Source of the DNA: Imperialibacter sp040222385
GTDB taxonomy: Bacteria; Bacteroidota; Bacteroidia; Cytophagales; Cyclobacteriaceae
Direction of reading: 5' to 3'
NCBI RefSeq assembly: GCF_040222385.1
Contig: NZ_JAVKDF010000023.1
Coordinates: forward strand, 62,001-126,000
DNA: 64,000 nucleotides
In this document: in pieces, positions 27,036 through 35,336 of the stretch
How the letters are laid out: the number at the start of each line of letters is the position of its first letter
How positions within the stretch are numbered: position 1 is the stretch's first letter
Translations under genes and position numbers: made by a program
Notes under the pieces: generated by a model
What the model was told of the DNA's origin: nothing
Seen by the model: the letters and a program-made list of their open reading frames with translations, nothing else
Databases searched by the model: none

Positions 27036-27582
27036 TCCTAGATTAAAAACGAAATACCAGGAGGAGATCATGAAAGCCTTGATGGAGAAATTCCAGTACA
27101 AGTCGATCATGCAGGTTCCTAAGCTGACCAAAATCACGGTAAACAAGGGTATTGGTGCAGCTGTAGCTGACAAAAAGCTTGTGGATGTGGGAGTTGAAGA
27201 ACTTACTACTATCACTGGCCAGAAGGCAGTTCCTACCAAAGCGAAAACATCTATATCTAACTTCAAATTGCGTGAAGGTATGCCAATTGGAGCGAGAGTA
27301 ACGCTTCGTGGTGACAAGATGTACGAATTTCTTGACCGTTTGATGTCAATTGCTCTTCCAAGGGTTCGTGACTTCAAAGGAATTAAGGACAGTGGGTTCG
27401 ACGGCAGAGGGAACTACACATTAGGGGTGAAGGAGCAGATCATTTTCCCTGAAATCAGTATTGACAAAATCAACAAAATATCTGGTATGGATATCACTTT
27501 TGTTACTACTGCAAATAGTGATGAGGAGAGTTATGAATTGCTGAAGGCATTTGGAATGCCATTCGCATCAAAAAATAAATAA
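27028..27582 (+). CDS. rplE: 50S ribosomal protein L5
   Basis: 5S rRNA-binding protein of the central protuberance. 184 residues with MQVPKLTKITVNKGIGAAVA, RGDKMYEFLDRLMSIALPRV and DFKGI. Overlaps rplX by 8 bp; rpsN begins 1 bp after its stop. Confidence 0.96.
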   Translation: MASPRLKTKYQEEIMKALMEKFQYKSIMQVPKLTKITVNKGIGAAVADKKLVDVGVEELTTITGQKAVPTKAKTSISNFKLREGMPIGARVTLRGDKMYEFLDRLMSIALPRVRDFKGIKDSGFDGRGNYTLGVKEQIIFPEISIDKINKISGMDITFVTTANSDEESYELLKAFGMPFASKNK

Positions 27583-27583
27583 C

Positions 27584-27853
27584 ATGGCTAAAGAATCAGT
27601 TAAAGCACGGGAGAGAAAAAGAGAGCATTTGGTAGCAAAGTATGCTGCTAAAAGAAAGGCACTTAAAGAAGCAGGTGATTACATCGGTTTAGATAAGTTG
27701 CCCAAAAACGCTTCTCCGGTACGTCTTCACAACCGTTGTAAATTGACGGGGCGTCCAAAAGGATATATGAGGAAGTTTGGTATTTCTCGTGTAACATTTC
27801 GTGAGATGGCTTCTGATGGTAAAATACCAGGCGTGACTAAGTCAAGCTGGTAA
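27584..27853 (+). CDS. rpsN: 30S ribosomal protein S14, zinc-free long form
   Basis: 30S head protein. 89 residues from the ATG at 27584; the open frame reaches back to 27551 inside rplE and is not used. The long form with NRCKLTGRPKGYMRKFGISR has one cysteine instead of the CxxC...CxxC ribbon of short S14, so it should not need zinc. Last gene before an internal promoter. Confidence 0.95.
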   Translation: MAKESVKARERKREHLVAKYAAKRKALKEAGDYIGLDKLPKNASPVRLHNRCKLTGRPKGYMRKFGISRVTFREMASDGKIPGVTKSSW

Positions 27854-27870
27854 TTATTTGCCCAAGGCAT

Positions 27871-27902
27871 ATTGTTAAGAAAGAAAATAATTTATACCTT
27901 TG
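27871..27902 (+). promoter_or_regulatory. internal promoter before rpsH
   Basis: ATTG at 27871-27874, a 20-bp gap and TACCTTTG at 27895-27902. It would start a transcript near 27906 that covers rpsH to rplQ. Confidence 0.72.
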
Positions 27903-27903
27903 C

Positions 27904-27922
27904 AGCCCTGTTAAAAAGGGCT
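27904..27922 (+). promoter_or_regulatory. dyad at the rpsH transcription start
   Basis: AGCCCT (27904-27909), 7-nt loop GTTAAAA, AGGGCT (27917-27922). Same placement relative to the -7 element as at the rpsL and tRNA-Trp promoters. An S8 autoregulatory site cannot be excluded. Confidence 0.55.
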
Positions 27923-27937
27923 TAATTATTTTACTGT

Positions 27938-28336
27938 ATGGTTACAGATCCTATAGCAGATTATCTAACACGAGTTAGAAATGCAATAAAAGCAAATCAC
28001 AGAATCGTTGAGGTTCCTGCTTCTAACATCAAGAAGGAGATCACCAAGGTTCTAATGGATAAGGGATATATCCAGAACTTCAAGTTCGTTGAAGATGATA
28101 AGCAAGGTGTTATCAAGATAGCGTTGAAATACAATGCTGTTACGAAGAAAAACGCCATTTTATCTCTTGAAAGAATAAGTAAGCCTGGTTTGCGTAAGTA
28201 TGCTCACGTTGAAAAAATTCCTCGTGTTCTTAATGGCTTAGGTGTAGCTATCATTTCAACCTCAAGAGGTGTAATGACAGACAAAGAGGCCAGGACACAG
28301 AATATTGGTGGAGAAGTACTTTGTTACGTTTATTAA
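27938..28336 (+). CDS. rpsH: 30S ribosomal protein S8
   Basis: Primary 16S rRNA-binding protein; represses the spc operon in Escherichia coli. 132 residues: DPIADYLTRVRNAIKANHR and the C-terminal GVAIISTSRGVMTDKEAR. It is the first gene after the internal promoter. Confidence 0.97.
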   Translation: MVTDPIADYLTRVRNAIKANHRIVEVPASNIKKEITKVLMDKGYIQNFKFVEDDKQGVIKIALKYNAVTKKNAILSLERISKPGLRKYAHVEKIPRVLNGLGVAIISTSRGVMTDKEARTQNIGGEVLCYVY

Positions 28337-28348
28337 GATATTGATGTC

Positions 28349-28903
28349 ATGTCAAGAATAGGAAAGAAACCAGTAACTGTACCTGCCGGAGTAACCATCT
28401 CAATAGATAAAACTGTTGTTACGGTTAAAGGACCTAAAGGCCAGTTAACACAAGATATAGATCCTGACATCCAGGTTAAATTGGAGGGGTCGGAATTGGT
28501 TGTTGAAAGACCAACTGAACAAAAGCGTCATAAAGCTATGCACGGTTTGTACAGGTCTTTGATCGCTAATATGGTTGAGGGAGTAAGTAATGGTTACAAA
28601 GCGGAGCTGGAGCTGGTAGGTGTAGGTTACAAAGCCTCACATCAGGGAAACGTTCTTGAATTAAACCTTGGATACTCTCACAATATATTTTTGGCTCTGC
28701 CAGATGAAGTTAAGTTGAACACTGAAACTCCAAAAGGTAAGAACCCAACGATAAGTCTAGAAAGTATCGATAAACAGCTTATTGGACAAGTTGCTGCCAA
28801 GATCAGATCACTAAGAAAAGTAGAGCCTTACAAAGGTAAAGGTGTTCGCTTTGTGGGAGAGCAAGTTCGTAGAAAAGCTGGTAAAACTGCTGCTAAAAAA
28901 TAA
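28349..28903 (+). CDS. rplF: 50S ribosomal protein L6
   Basis: Two-domain protein near the sarcin-ricin loop. 184 residues; MSRIGKKPVTVPAGV start and PYKGKGVRFVGEQVRRKAGK near the end. Normal length, 12 bp after rpsH. Confidence 0.97.
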   Translation: MSRIGKKPVTVPAGVTISIDKTVVTVKGPKGQLTQDIDPDIQVKLEGSELVVERPTEQKRHKAMHGLYRSLIANMVEGVSNGYKAELELVGVGYKASHQGNVLELNLGYSHNIFLALPDEVKLNTETPKGKNPTISLESIDKQLIGQVAAKIRSLRKVEPYKGKGVRFVGEQVRRKAGKTAAKK

Positions 28904-28908
28904 TTAAG

Positions 28909-29259
28909 ATGGCCACCAGTAAAGGAGACAGAAGATTAAGAATAAAAAGAGGAATCCGTAACAAGATTAGCGGAACTTCTGACAGACCCAGGCTTTCGGT
29001 TTTCAAAAGCAACAAGGGAATATATGCTCAACTAATTGATGACCTGAGTGGTCACACACTCGCAGCATCTTCTTCGGAGGATGTGGGTCAGAAGGGAAAG
29101 ATCAACAATGATGTTTCTAAATTGGTTGGGAAGAAAATTGCTGAAAAGGCTAAGGAAAGCGGCTTGGCAACTTGTGTTTTTGATCGTGGTGGTTACCCAT
29201 ACCACGGACGTGTAAAAGCACTTGCTGAAGGAGCCAGAGAAGGTGGTCTTAAATTCTAA
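28909..29259 (+). CDS. rplR: 50S ribosomal protein L18
   Basis: 5S rRNA-binding protein. 116 residues with RLSVFKSNKGIYAQLIDD and the C-terminal VFDRGGYPYHGRVKALAEGA. Stop is 6 bp before the rpsE ATG. Confidence 0.96.
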   Translation: MATSKGDRRLRIKRGIRNKISGTSDRPRLSVFKSNKGIYAQLIDDLSGHTLAASSSEDVGQKGKINNDVSKLVGKKIAEKAKESGLATCVFDRGGYPYHGRVKALAEGAREGGLKF

Positions 29260-29265
29260 TTGAAC

Positions 29266-29784
29266 ATGACACAGTCAAACGTAAAATCGGTAAAAGCGTC
29301 CGAAATAGATCTTAAAGAACGAGTAGTTGCCATTAACAGGGTAGCGAAAGTAGTGAAGGGTGGACGTCGTTTTAGCTTTTCAGCTATCGTAGTAGTAGGT
29401 GATGGCAATGGAGTAGTAGGCTACGGATTGGGTAAAGCCAATGAAGTAACCGATGCAATCACTAAAGGTATCGACGATGCTAAAAAGAACCTTGTTAAGG
29501 TTCCGATATTGAAAGGAACGCTTCCACACGAATCGAACGGTAAGTTCAGCGGTGGCAGGGTTTTGATTAAACCAGCTGCACCTGGTACAGGTGTAATTGC
29601 CGGTGGTGCGATGCGTGCGGTATTGGAGAGTGCAGGCGTTCACGATTGTTTGGCTAAGTCAAAAGGTTCGTCAAACCCACACAACGTGGTAAAAGCAACT
29701 TTTGACGCTCTGACAAAAATGCGTGATGCGTTCACCGTGGCTGACCAAAGAGGTGTCGAACTAGAAAAAGTTTACAAAGGATAA
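29266..29784 (+). CDS. rpsE: 30S ribosomal protein S5
   Basis: Fidelity and mRNA-unwinding protein at the entry channel. 172 residues from the ATG at 29266; an in-frame TTG at 29260 directly after the rplR stop is less likely. LKERVVAINRVAKVVKGGRR and GDGNGVVGYGLGKANEVTDA are diagnostic. Confidence 0.96.
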   Translation: MTQSNVKSVKASEIDLKERVVAINRVAKVVKGGRRFSFSAIVVVGDGNGVVGYGLGKANEVTDAITKGIDDAKKNLVKVPILKGTLPHESNGKFSGGRVLIKPAAPGTGVIAGGAMRAVLESAGVHDCLAKSKGSSNPHNVVKATFDALTKMRDAFTVADQRGVELEKVYKG

Positions 29785-29789
29785 TTCTG

Positions 29790-29969
29790 ATGGCAAAAGT
29801 TCAGATTACACAGATAAGAAGCACAATAGGTCGTCCTGCAGTTCAAAAGGCGACAATTAAGGCTTTGGGCCTTGCAAAAATAAATCGTTCTGTAGAAAAG
29901 GAACTTACTCCTCAAATCGCAGGAATGATTGCTAAGGTTACTCATTTAGTTGAAGTTAAAGCTCTTTAA
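29790..29969 (+). CDS. rpmD: 50S ribosomal protein L30
   Basis: 59-residue protein read directly from the sequence: MAKVQITQIRSTIGRPAVQK at the start, with the usual LGL-x-K-x-N segment (ALGLAKINRSVEK) and an end of HLVEVKAL. It fills the gap between rpsE and rplO, where L30 is expected. Starts 5 bp after the rpsE stop and ends 4 bp before rplO. Confidence 0.94.
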   Translation: MAKVQITQIRSTIGRPAVQKATIKALGLAKINRSVEKELTPQIAGMIAKVTHLVEVKAL

Positions 29970-29973
29970 GATT

Positions 29974-30420
29974 ATGGACTTAAGTACACTAAAACCTGCA
30001 AAGGGGTCTACCCAGAGTAGAAAGAGAATAGGAAGAGGTCAGGGCTCAGGAATGGGCGGTACTTCCACTCGTGGTCACAAAGGTGCTCAATCCAGGTCTG
30101 GCTATAGCAAGAAAAAAGGATTTGAGGGTGGTCAAATGCCACTTCAGCGCCGTGTGCCGAAGTTTGGTTTCAAGAATAGAAACAAGGTTGTTTCAAAACC
30201 AATCAATCTTGACGTGCTTCAGACACTTGTAGACACCTACAAGGTGAAAGAGGTGACTCTTGACACGCTTATTGAGCATGGATTGGCTTCTAAGAACGAT
30301 ACTGTTAAGGTATTGGGCAGAGGTGAGTTGAAAGCAAAAGTAGATGTATCTGCAAGTTCTTTTTCAAAAGTTGCTCAGGAAGCAATTGAAAAGGCAGGTG
30401 GTAAGGTAACCGTACTTTAA
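29974..30420 (+). CDS. rplO: 50S ribosomal protein L15
   Basis: Late-assembly protein of the large subunit. 148 residues from the ATG at 29974; the frame opens at 29950 inside rpmD and that part is not family-like. LKPAKGSTQSRKRIGRGQGS and GGQMPLQRRVPKFGF are typical. Ends 4 bp before secY. Confidence 0.96.
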   Translation: MDLSTLKPAKGSTQSRKRIGRGQGSGMGGTSTRGHKGAQSRSGYSKKKGFEGGQMPLQRRVPKFGFKNRNKVVSKPINLDVLQTLVDTYKVKEVTLDTLIEHGLASKNDTVKVLGRGELKAKVDVSASSFSKVAQEAIEKAGGKVTVL

Positions 30421-30424
30421 TAGA

Positions 30425-31744
30425 ATGAAGCGATTTATTAGCACCATAAGGAATATCTTTAGCATTGAGGATCTCCGTATTCGAATTTTGAACACGGTTG
30501 GATTTCTACTGATCTTTAGATTGGGATCTTATATAGTCCTTCCAGGTATTGACCCATCTAAACTTGCTGGCGAAGCCCAGGGGATATTTGGTCTGCTTGA
30601 TACCTTCTTAGGTGGTGCGTTTAGTAATGCCTCCATATTTGGATTGGGCATTATGCCATACATTTCAGCTTCTATCGTTTTGCAGCTATTAACGGTAGCT
30701 GTTCCTTATTTTCAAAGATTGCAAAAGGAGGGCGATAGTGGTAGGAAGAAGATTAATCAGTATACCAGAGTATTGACCATATTTATCACGCTGGCTCAGG
30801 GAATCGGATATTTAACTGCTACTATTCCCGCAGAGGCTATTGTGATGGCCAACAGGACGTTCTTTACAGGTAGCTCAATTGTCATTCTTACGGCCGGCAC
30901 TATTTTCTGTATGTGGTTGGGTGAGAAAATTACTGATAAGGGTATAGGTAATGGAATCTCAATGCTTATCATGATAGGCATCGTGTCCAGGTTCCCCGCA
31001 GCAATTATTGCTGAATCTCTGTCGAGAGGCATGAGTCAGGGGCTTATCCTCGTGCTTGAGATTGTTGCACTGTTCTTTGTAGTAATGGCGGTTGTTATGT
31101 TGACACAGGCTGTTCGAAGAATACCTGTTCAATATGCGAAGCAGGTAGTTGGCAATAAGGTATATGGCGGTCAGCGTCAGTACATTCCACTAAAGGTGAA
31201 TGCAGCTGGTGTAATGCCAATCATTTTTGCTCAGTCGCTTATGTTTCTTCCGGCGCTTATTGCAAGCATCTGGGCCGACACTAGCGATATCGCTCAATAT
31301 ATTGGAACAACGTTTTCGGACTTTCAGTCGTGGCAATACAATGCATTGTTTGCATCGTTGATCATAATTTTCACCTTCTTTTATACAGCTATCACTATCA
31401 ATCCTAATCAGATTGGTGATGATATGAAGAGAAACGGAGGTTTTATACCAGGCATTAAGCCAGGAAAGGCAACGTCTGAATTTATAGATGGAGTGCTTAC
31501 AAGAATTACACTGCCAGGATCCTTGTTCCTTGCGTTGGTAGCTATTATGCCGGCATTTGCGAGTATGGCAGGTGTGACAAGAGAGTTTTCTCAGTTCTAC
31601 GGCGGAACATCGCTGTTGATCATGGTGGGGGTTATTTTAGATACTTTACAGCAAATAGAAAGCTACCTTCTTATGAGACACTATGAGGGTATGATGAAGT
31701 CGGGTAGATTAAAAGGCAGATCTCAAAACGTAGCTGTAGCGTAA
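30425..31744 (+). CDS. secY: preprotein translocase subunit SecY
   Basis: Pore subunit of the Sec translocon in the inner membrane, partner of SecE at 6407. 439 residues with about ten membrane helices; GIMPYISASIVLQLL (plug/TM2 region), GEKITDKGIGNGISMLI and NPNQIGDDMKRNGGFIPGI-like cytoplasmic loops are recognisable. Normal length, between rplO and infA. Confidence 0.97.
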   Translation: MKRFISTIRNIFSIEDLRIRILNTVGFLLIFRLGSYIVLPGIDPSKLAGEAQGIFGLLDTFLGGAFSNASIFGLGIMPYISASIVLQLLTVAVPYFQRLQKEGDSGRKKINQYTRVLTIFITLAQGIGYLTATIPAEAIVMANRTFFTGSSIVILTAGTIFCMWLGEKITDKGIGNGISMLIMIGIVSRFPAAIIAESLSRGMSQGLILVLEIVALFFVVMAVVMLTQAVRRIPVQYAKQVVGNKVYGGQRQYIPLKVNAAGVMPIIFAQSLMFLPALIASIWADTSDIAQYIGTTFSDFQSWQYNALFASLIIIFTFFYTAITINPNQIGDDMKRNGGFIPGIKPGKATSEFIDGVLTRITLPGSLFLALVAIMPAFASMAGVTREFSQFYGGTSLLIMVGVILDTLQQIESYLLMRHYEGMMKSGRLKGRSQNVAVA

Positions 31745-31752
31745 TTTGTAAT

Positions 31753-31971
31753 ATGGCGAAACAATCATCTATAGAACAGGACGGTACGATAGTAGAAGCA
31801 CTATCCAATGCGATGTTCAGAGTGGAGTTAGAGAATGGGCATCAGGTAGTAGCCCACATTTCAGGCAAAATGAGGATGAACTACATCAAGATTTTGCCAG
31901 GCGATAAAGTAAAAATGGAGATGTCGCCCTATGATTTGACAAAAGGAAGAATAGTATACAGATATAAATAA
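31753..31971 (+). CDS. infA: translation initiation factor IF-1
   Basis: Binds the 30S A site during initiation. 72-residue OB fold: MAKQSSIEQDGTIVEALSNA, then HISGKMRMNYIKILPGDKV. Lies between secY and rpmJ as in most bacteria. Confidence 0.97.
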   Translation: MAKQSSIEQDGTIVEALSNAMFRVELENGHQVVAHISGKMRMNYIKILPGDKVKMEMSPYDLTKGRIVYRYK

Positions 31972-31977
31972 GTAGTC

Positions 31978-32094
31978 ATGAAAGTAAAGGCATCTGTAAA
32001 GAAACGTAGCGTAGACTGCAAGATAATCCGCCGTAATGGTAAGGTGTACGTTATCAATAAGAAGAATCCTAGGTTTAAACAAAGACAAGGTTAA
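31978..32094 (+). CDS. rpmJ: 50S ribosomal protein L36, zinc-free form
   Basis: 38 residues read directly: MKVKASVKKRSVDCKIIRRN, then GKVYVINKKNPRFKQRQG. Three of the four zinc ligands of the C-x2-C...C...H ribbon are replaced (first Cys by Ser, third Cys by Asn, His by Phe); one Cys is left. This is the zinc-independent version. Starts 6 bp after infA and stops 2 bp before rpsM. Confidence 0.94.
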   Translation: MKVKASVKKRSVDCKIIRRNGKVYVINKKNPRFKQRQG

Positions 32095-32096
32095 TT

Positions 32097-32474
32097 ATGG
32101 CTCGTATAGCTGGAGTTGATATTCCCGATAATAAAAGAGGAGAGATAGGTTTGACCTACATCTTCGGAATTGGTCGTAGAACGGCTCAGAAAATACTTGC
32201 TGAGGCTGGGATCAACTGGGACAAAAAAGTGTCGGAGTGGACTGAGGAGGAAGCGAACGCAGTTCGTTTGATCATCACTGAGAACATTAAGGTTGAGGGT
32301 GTACTGAAATCTGAAATTCAATTGAGCATCAAGCGTTTACTTGATATTGGATGTTACAGAGGACTACGTCACAGAAAAGGGTTACCTGTTAGAGGTCAGC
32401 GTACCAAAAACAATAGCCGTACTAGAAAAGGTAAGAGGAAAACAGTGGCTAACAAGAAGAAGGCTACTAAATAA
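32097..32474 (+). CDS. rpsM: 30S ribosomal protein S13
   Basis: 30S head protein forming intersubunit bridges. 125 residues: MARIAGVDIPDNKRGEIGLT and the C-terminal RGLRHRKGLPVRGQRTKNNS. Basic tail ends KKKATK. Confidence 0.97.
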   Translation: MARIAGVDIPDNKRGEIGLTYIFGIGRRTAQKILAEAGINWDKKVSEWTEEEANAVRLIITENIKVEGVLKSEIQLSIKRLLDIGCYRGLRHRKGLPVRGQRTKNNSRTRKGKRKTVANKKKATK

Positions 32475-32486
32475 TAACTTTTAGCA

Positions 32487-32879
32487 ATGGCTCAGAAGAG
32501 AAAAGACAAGGCGAAAAAGCGTGTTGTAGCTGTTGAAGCAGTTGGACAAGCACATATAAGGGCTTCATTCAACAACATCATCATTGCGATGACCAATAAT
32601 AACGGACAAGTTATTTCTTGGGCTTCAGCAGGTAAGATGGGCTTCAGGGGTTCGAAGAAGAACACTCCATACGCAGCACAAGTAGCAGCACAAGACTGTG
32701 CAGCTAAGGCATATGATCAAGGACTCCGCAAGGTGGAAGTATTTGTGAAAGGCCCTGGATCAGGCAGAGAGTCTGCAATCAGGACTATTCAAAATGCTGG
32801 CATTGAAGTCACTGTGATTAAAGATGTGACCCCGCTTCCTCACAACGGATGTCGCCCGCCTAAAAGACGTAGAGTTTAA
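32487..32879 (+). CDS. rpsK: 30S ribosomal protein S11
   Basis: Platform protein near the E site. 130 residues; GQAHIRASFNNIIIAMTNNN and the ending TPLPHNGCRPPKRRRV are diagnostic. Confidence 0.97.
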   Translation: MAQKRKDKAKKRVVAVEAVGQAHIRASFNNIIIAMTNNNGQVISWASAGKMGFRGSKKNTPYAAQVAAQDCAAKAYDQGLRKVEVFVKGPGSGRESAIRTIQNAGIEVTVIKDVTPLPHNGCRPPKRRRV

Positions 32880-32898
32880 TTAAAGACTGTAGAAAGAA

Positions 32899-33504
32899 AT
32901 GGCAAGATATACTGGTCCAAAAACCAAGATTTCGAGAAAATTTGGAGAGCCCGTTTTGGGTGGTGGCAAAGCCCTTCAGAAGAAGGCTTATCCTCCGGGA
33001 CAGCACGGCAGAAGCCGTCGTCGTAAGCAGTCTGAATATGCGATCCAGCTATTGGAGAAGCAGAAGGCTAAGTACCTCTACGGATTGTTGGAGAGACAAT
33101 TTGCTAAGACATTCAATACTGCTCAACGCAAAGACGGCATCACTGGTGAGAACCTGTTGAAGCTTCTTGAAAGCAGACTGGACAACACTGTTTACCGTTT
33201 GGGTATTGCTCCAACAAGAAGAGGAGCACGTCAGTTAGTCCTTCACAAGCATATCACTGTAAATGGTGAAGTAGTAAATATCCCAAGTTATTCTCTTACA
33301 GCTGGAGATACTGTAGGCGTTCGTGAAAAATCTAAGTCTTTGTTGGCTATCACGGAGAGTCTTGCAGCACGTTCTTCCAATAAATTTGGCTGGCTAGAGT
33401 GGGACGGTTCACAAATGACTGGTAAGTTTATTCAAGCTCCATCGAGAGATGAAGTTCCTGAAAACATCAAGGAGCAGCTTATCGTCGAATTGTATTCAAA
33501 ATAA
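32899..33504 (+). CDS. rpsD: 30S ribosomal protein S4
   Basis: Primary 16S rRNA-binding protein, fidelity factor and in other bacteria the alpha-operon repressor. 201 residues: MARYTGPKTKISRKFGEPVL, S4 RNA-binding domain with RLDNTVYRLGIAPTRRGARQ. No zinc cysteines in the N-terminus. Lies directly before rpoA. Confidence 0.97.
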   Translation: MARYTGPKTKISRKFGEPVLGGGKALQKKAYPPGQHGRSRRRKQSEYAIQLLEKQKAKYLYGLLERQFAKTFNTAQRKDGITGENLLKLLESRLDNTVYRLGIAPTRRGARQLVLHKHITVNGEVVNIPSYSLTAGDTVGVREKSKSLLAITESLAARSSNKFGWLEWDGSQMTGKFIQAPSRDEVPENIKEQLIVELYSK

Positions 33505-33532
33505 TTTTATCAATTAAACACTTTCTATTGCT

Positions 33533-34525
33533 ATGTCAATACTAGCATTTCAAATGCCCGAGAAAGTGGTTATGGAAAAGGCCGATGATTTTCATGGGCT
33601 TTTCACCTTTAAACCGCTCGAGAAAGGATACGGAGTTACCATTGGTAACGCACTGAGAAGAATACTTCTTTCCTCTCTTGAAGGCTATGCAATTACAGCA
33701 ATAAAAATACCAGGAGTTTTGCATGAATTCTCTACAATTGAGGGAGTTATGGAAGACGTAACAGAAATCATTCTGAACCTCAAAATGGTTAGGTTCAAAA
33801 AGATTGCTGACATGGTAGACAATAAAGTCACTGTCTCTATATCGAAGCAAGCTAAGTTTACAGCTGGCGACATCGGCAAGTTCACTTCTTCATTTGAAGT
33901 ATTGAACCCTGAGTTGGTAATCTGTAACCTTGATCAGAGTGCACAATTCGAGATAGAAGTTACAATCGAAAAGGGTAGAGGCTATGTCGCTGCGGATGAG
34001 AACAAACCATCTGGCGATCAGGTTTTCGGATATATTCCGATTGACTCTGTTTTTACTCCTATTAAGAACGTAAAATATAGCGTGGAGAATACCAGGGTTG
34101 AGCAAAAGACTGACTACGAGCAGTTGATTCTTGACATCGAAACTGACGGTTCTATTCACCCTGAAGCAGCTCTTAAGGGAGCAGCTAATATACTTATCCA
34201 ACATTTCATGTTGTTTTCTGATCAGAGCATGGTGCTTGAAGCAGCCGATGCCAAGGAGCCAGATGCCGTTGATGAGGAACTTCTTCACATGCGCAAGCTT
34301 TTGAAGACGGCGCTGAACGACCTGGATCTATCTGTTAGAGCTTACAACTGTCTGAAGGCTGCTGATGTTAAGTCATTGGGAGATCTTGTAAGACTTGAAA
34401 TTTCTGATATGATGAAATTCAGAAACTTCGGTAAGAAGTCGCTTGCTGAGTTGGAACAACTTGTACAGGAGAAAGGACTTACTTTTGGTATGGACCTGGG
34501 TAAGTACAAATTAGAGGAGGATTAA
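33533..34525 (+). CDS. rpoA: DNA-directed RNA polymerase subunit alpha
   Basis: Assembly platform of RNA polymerase. 330 residues: N-terminal dimerisation domain with GYGVTIGNALRRILLSSLEG, and a C-terminal helix-hairpin-helix domain (about residues 255-325) with LDLSVRAYNCLKAADVKSLG that contacts regulators. Seven bp before rplQ. Confidence 0.97.
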   Translation: MSILAFQMPEKVVMEKADDFHGLFTFKPLEKGYGVTIGNALRRILLSSLEGYAITAIKIPGVLHEFSTIEGVMEDVTEIILNLKMVRFKKIADMVDNKVTVSISKQAKFTAGDIGKFTSSFEVLNPELVICNLDQSAQFEIEVTIEKGRGYVAADENKPSGDQVFGYIPIDSVFTPIKNVKYSVENTRVEQKTDYEQLILDIETDGSIHPEAALKGAANILIQHFMLFSDQSMVLEAADAKEPDAVDEELLHMRKLLKTALNDLDLSVRAYNCLKAADVKSLGDLVRLEISDMMKFRNFGKKSLAELEQLVQEKGLTFGMDLGKYKLEED

Positions 34526-34531
34526 TTTATC

Positions 34532-35137
34532 ATGAGACACGGTAAAAAAATAAATCACTTAGGTAGGACAGCAAGCCACAGAAAGGCGCTCCTTTCTAAC
34601 ATGGCGTCTTCGCTGATTCTTCATAAGCGCATAACAACAACTGTCGCTAAGGCCAAGGCACTTAGAAAGTATGTTGAGCCATTGATCACAAAGACAAAAG
34701 ACGATTCTACTCACAATAGAAGAATTGTTTTCTCTTATCTGCAAAACAAGTATTCTGTACAGGAGCTGTTTGGCCCTGTGGCTGAAAAAACTGCGAGTCG
34801 CCCAGGTGGCTACACAAGGATCATCCGTTTGGGTAGCAGACTTGGTGACAACGCAGAAATCTGTATGATGGAGCTTGTTGACTTCAATGAATTGCTGATT
34901 GGAGAAGCTACAGCGAAGCCTAAGGCTAAGAGAACACGTCGTAGCAAGGCTGCTGCTGGTGCTGACGAAGCTAAAGCGTCTGCTACAGATGCAGTAGTTG
35001 TGGAAGAAGCTCCGGTAGCCGAAGGGGCTGTTGAAGAAGTTGCTGCTGAAACTACTGAAGAAGCAGCTGCCGAAGCACCTGAAGAAGGTACTGATGAGGC
35101 CAGCGCTGACGACTCAGCCGAAGAAGAGAAGAAATAA
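34532..35137 (+). CDS. rplQ: 50S ribosomal protein L17 with long acidic tail
   Basis: Tunnel-exit protein. The first ~120 residues are ordinary L17: MRHGKKINHLGRTASHRKAL and a GGYTRIIRLGSRLGDNAEIC segment. The protein is 201 residues because of a C-terminal extension of about 70 residues rich in Ala, Glu and Val, preceded by a basic KPKAKRTRRSK linker. The tail is in frame up to a clean stop and a terminator follows, so it is not read-through. It should be disordered and exposed near the tunnel exit. Confidence 0.96.
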   Translation: MRHGKKINHLGRTASHRKALLSNMASSLILHKRITTTVAKAKALRKYVEPLITKTKDDSTHNRRIVFSYLQNKYSVQELFGPVAEKTASRPGGYTRIIRLGSRLGDNAEICMMELVDFNELLIGEATAKPKAKRTRRSKAAAGADEAKASATDAVVVEEAPVAEGAVEEVAAETTEEAAAEAPEEGTDEASADDSAEEEKK

Positions 35138-35161
35138 TTAGAAAATAGAATATTTCAATTG

Positions 35162-35190
35162 AAAGGGTTGGCTTTTGTCAACCCTTTTTT
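35162..35190 (+). terminator. intrinsic terminator closing the ribosomal cluster
   Basis: AAGGGTTG (35163-35170) and CAACCCTT (35179-35186) with an 8-nt loop, followed by a T-run. Confidence 0.9.
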
Positions 35191-35223
35191 GTTTTGAAGC
35201 GGTGGGTCTTAGAAAATTCTTTC

Positions 35224-35231
35224 TATTTTTG
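35224..35231 (+). promoter_or_regulatory. candidate -7 promoter element for carA-eno
   Basis: TATTTTTG matches TAnnTTTG. The nearest upstream TTTG is 27 bp away, too far for a typical -33. It would give a leader of about 100 nt before carA. Confidence 0.4.
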
Positions 35232-35336
35232 TGCCTGCTTATTCGCCTCTAATGTCAAGCTGGCTAATTAGTTTTGAAAGCTGGTAAGCTGTCAAATAAA
35301 TCACACTAGTTATACAAAGGTAAACGCTGCATACAC

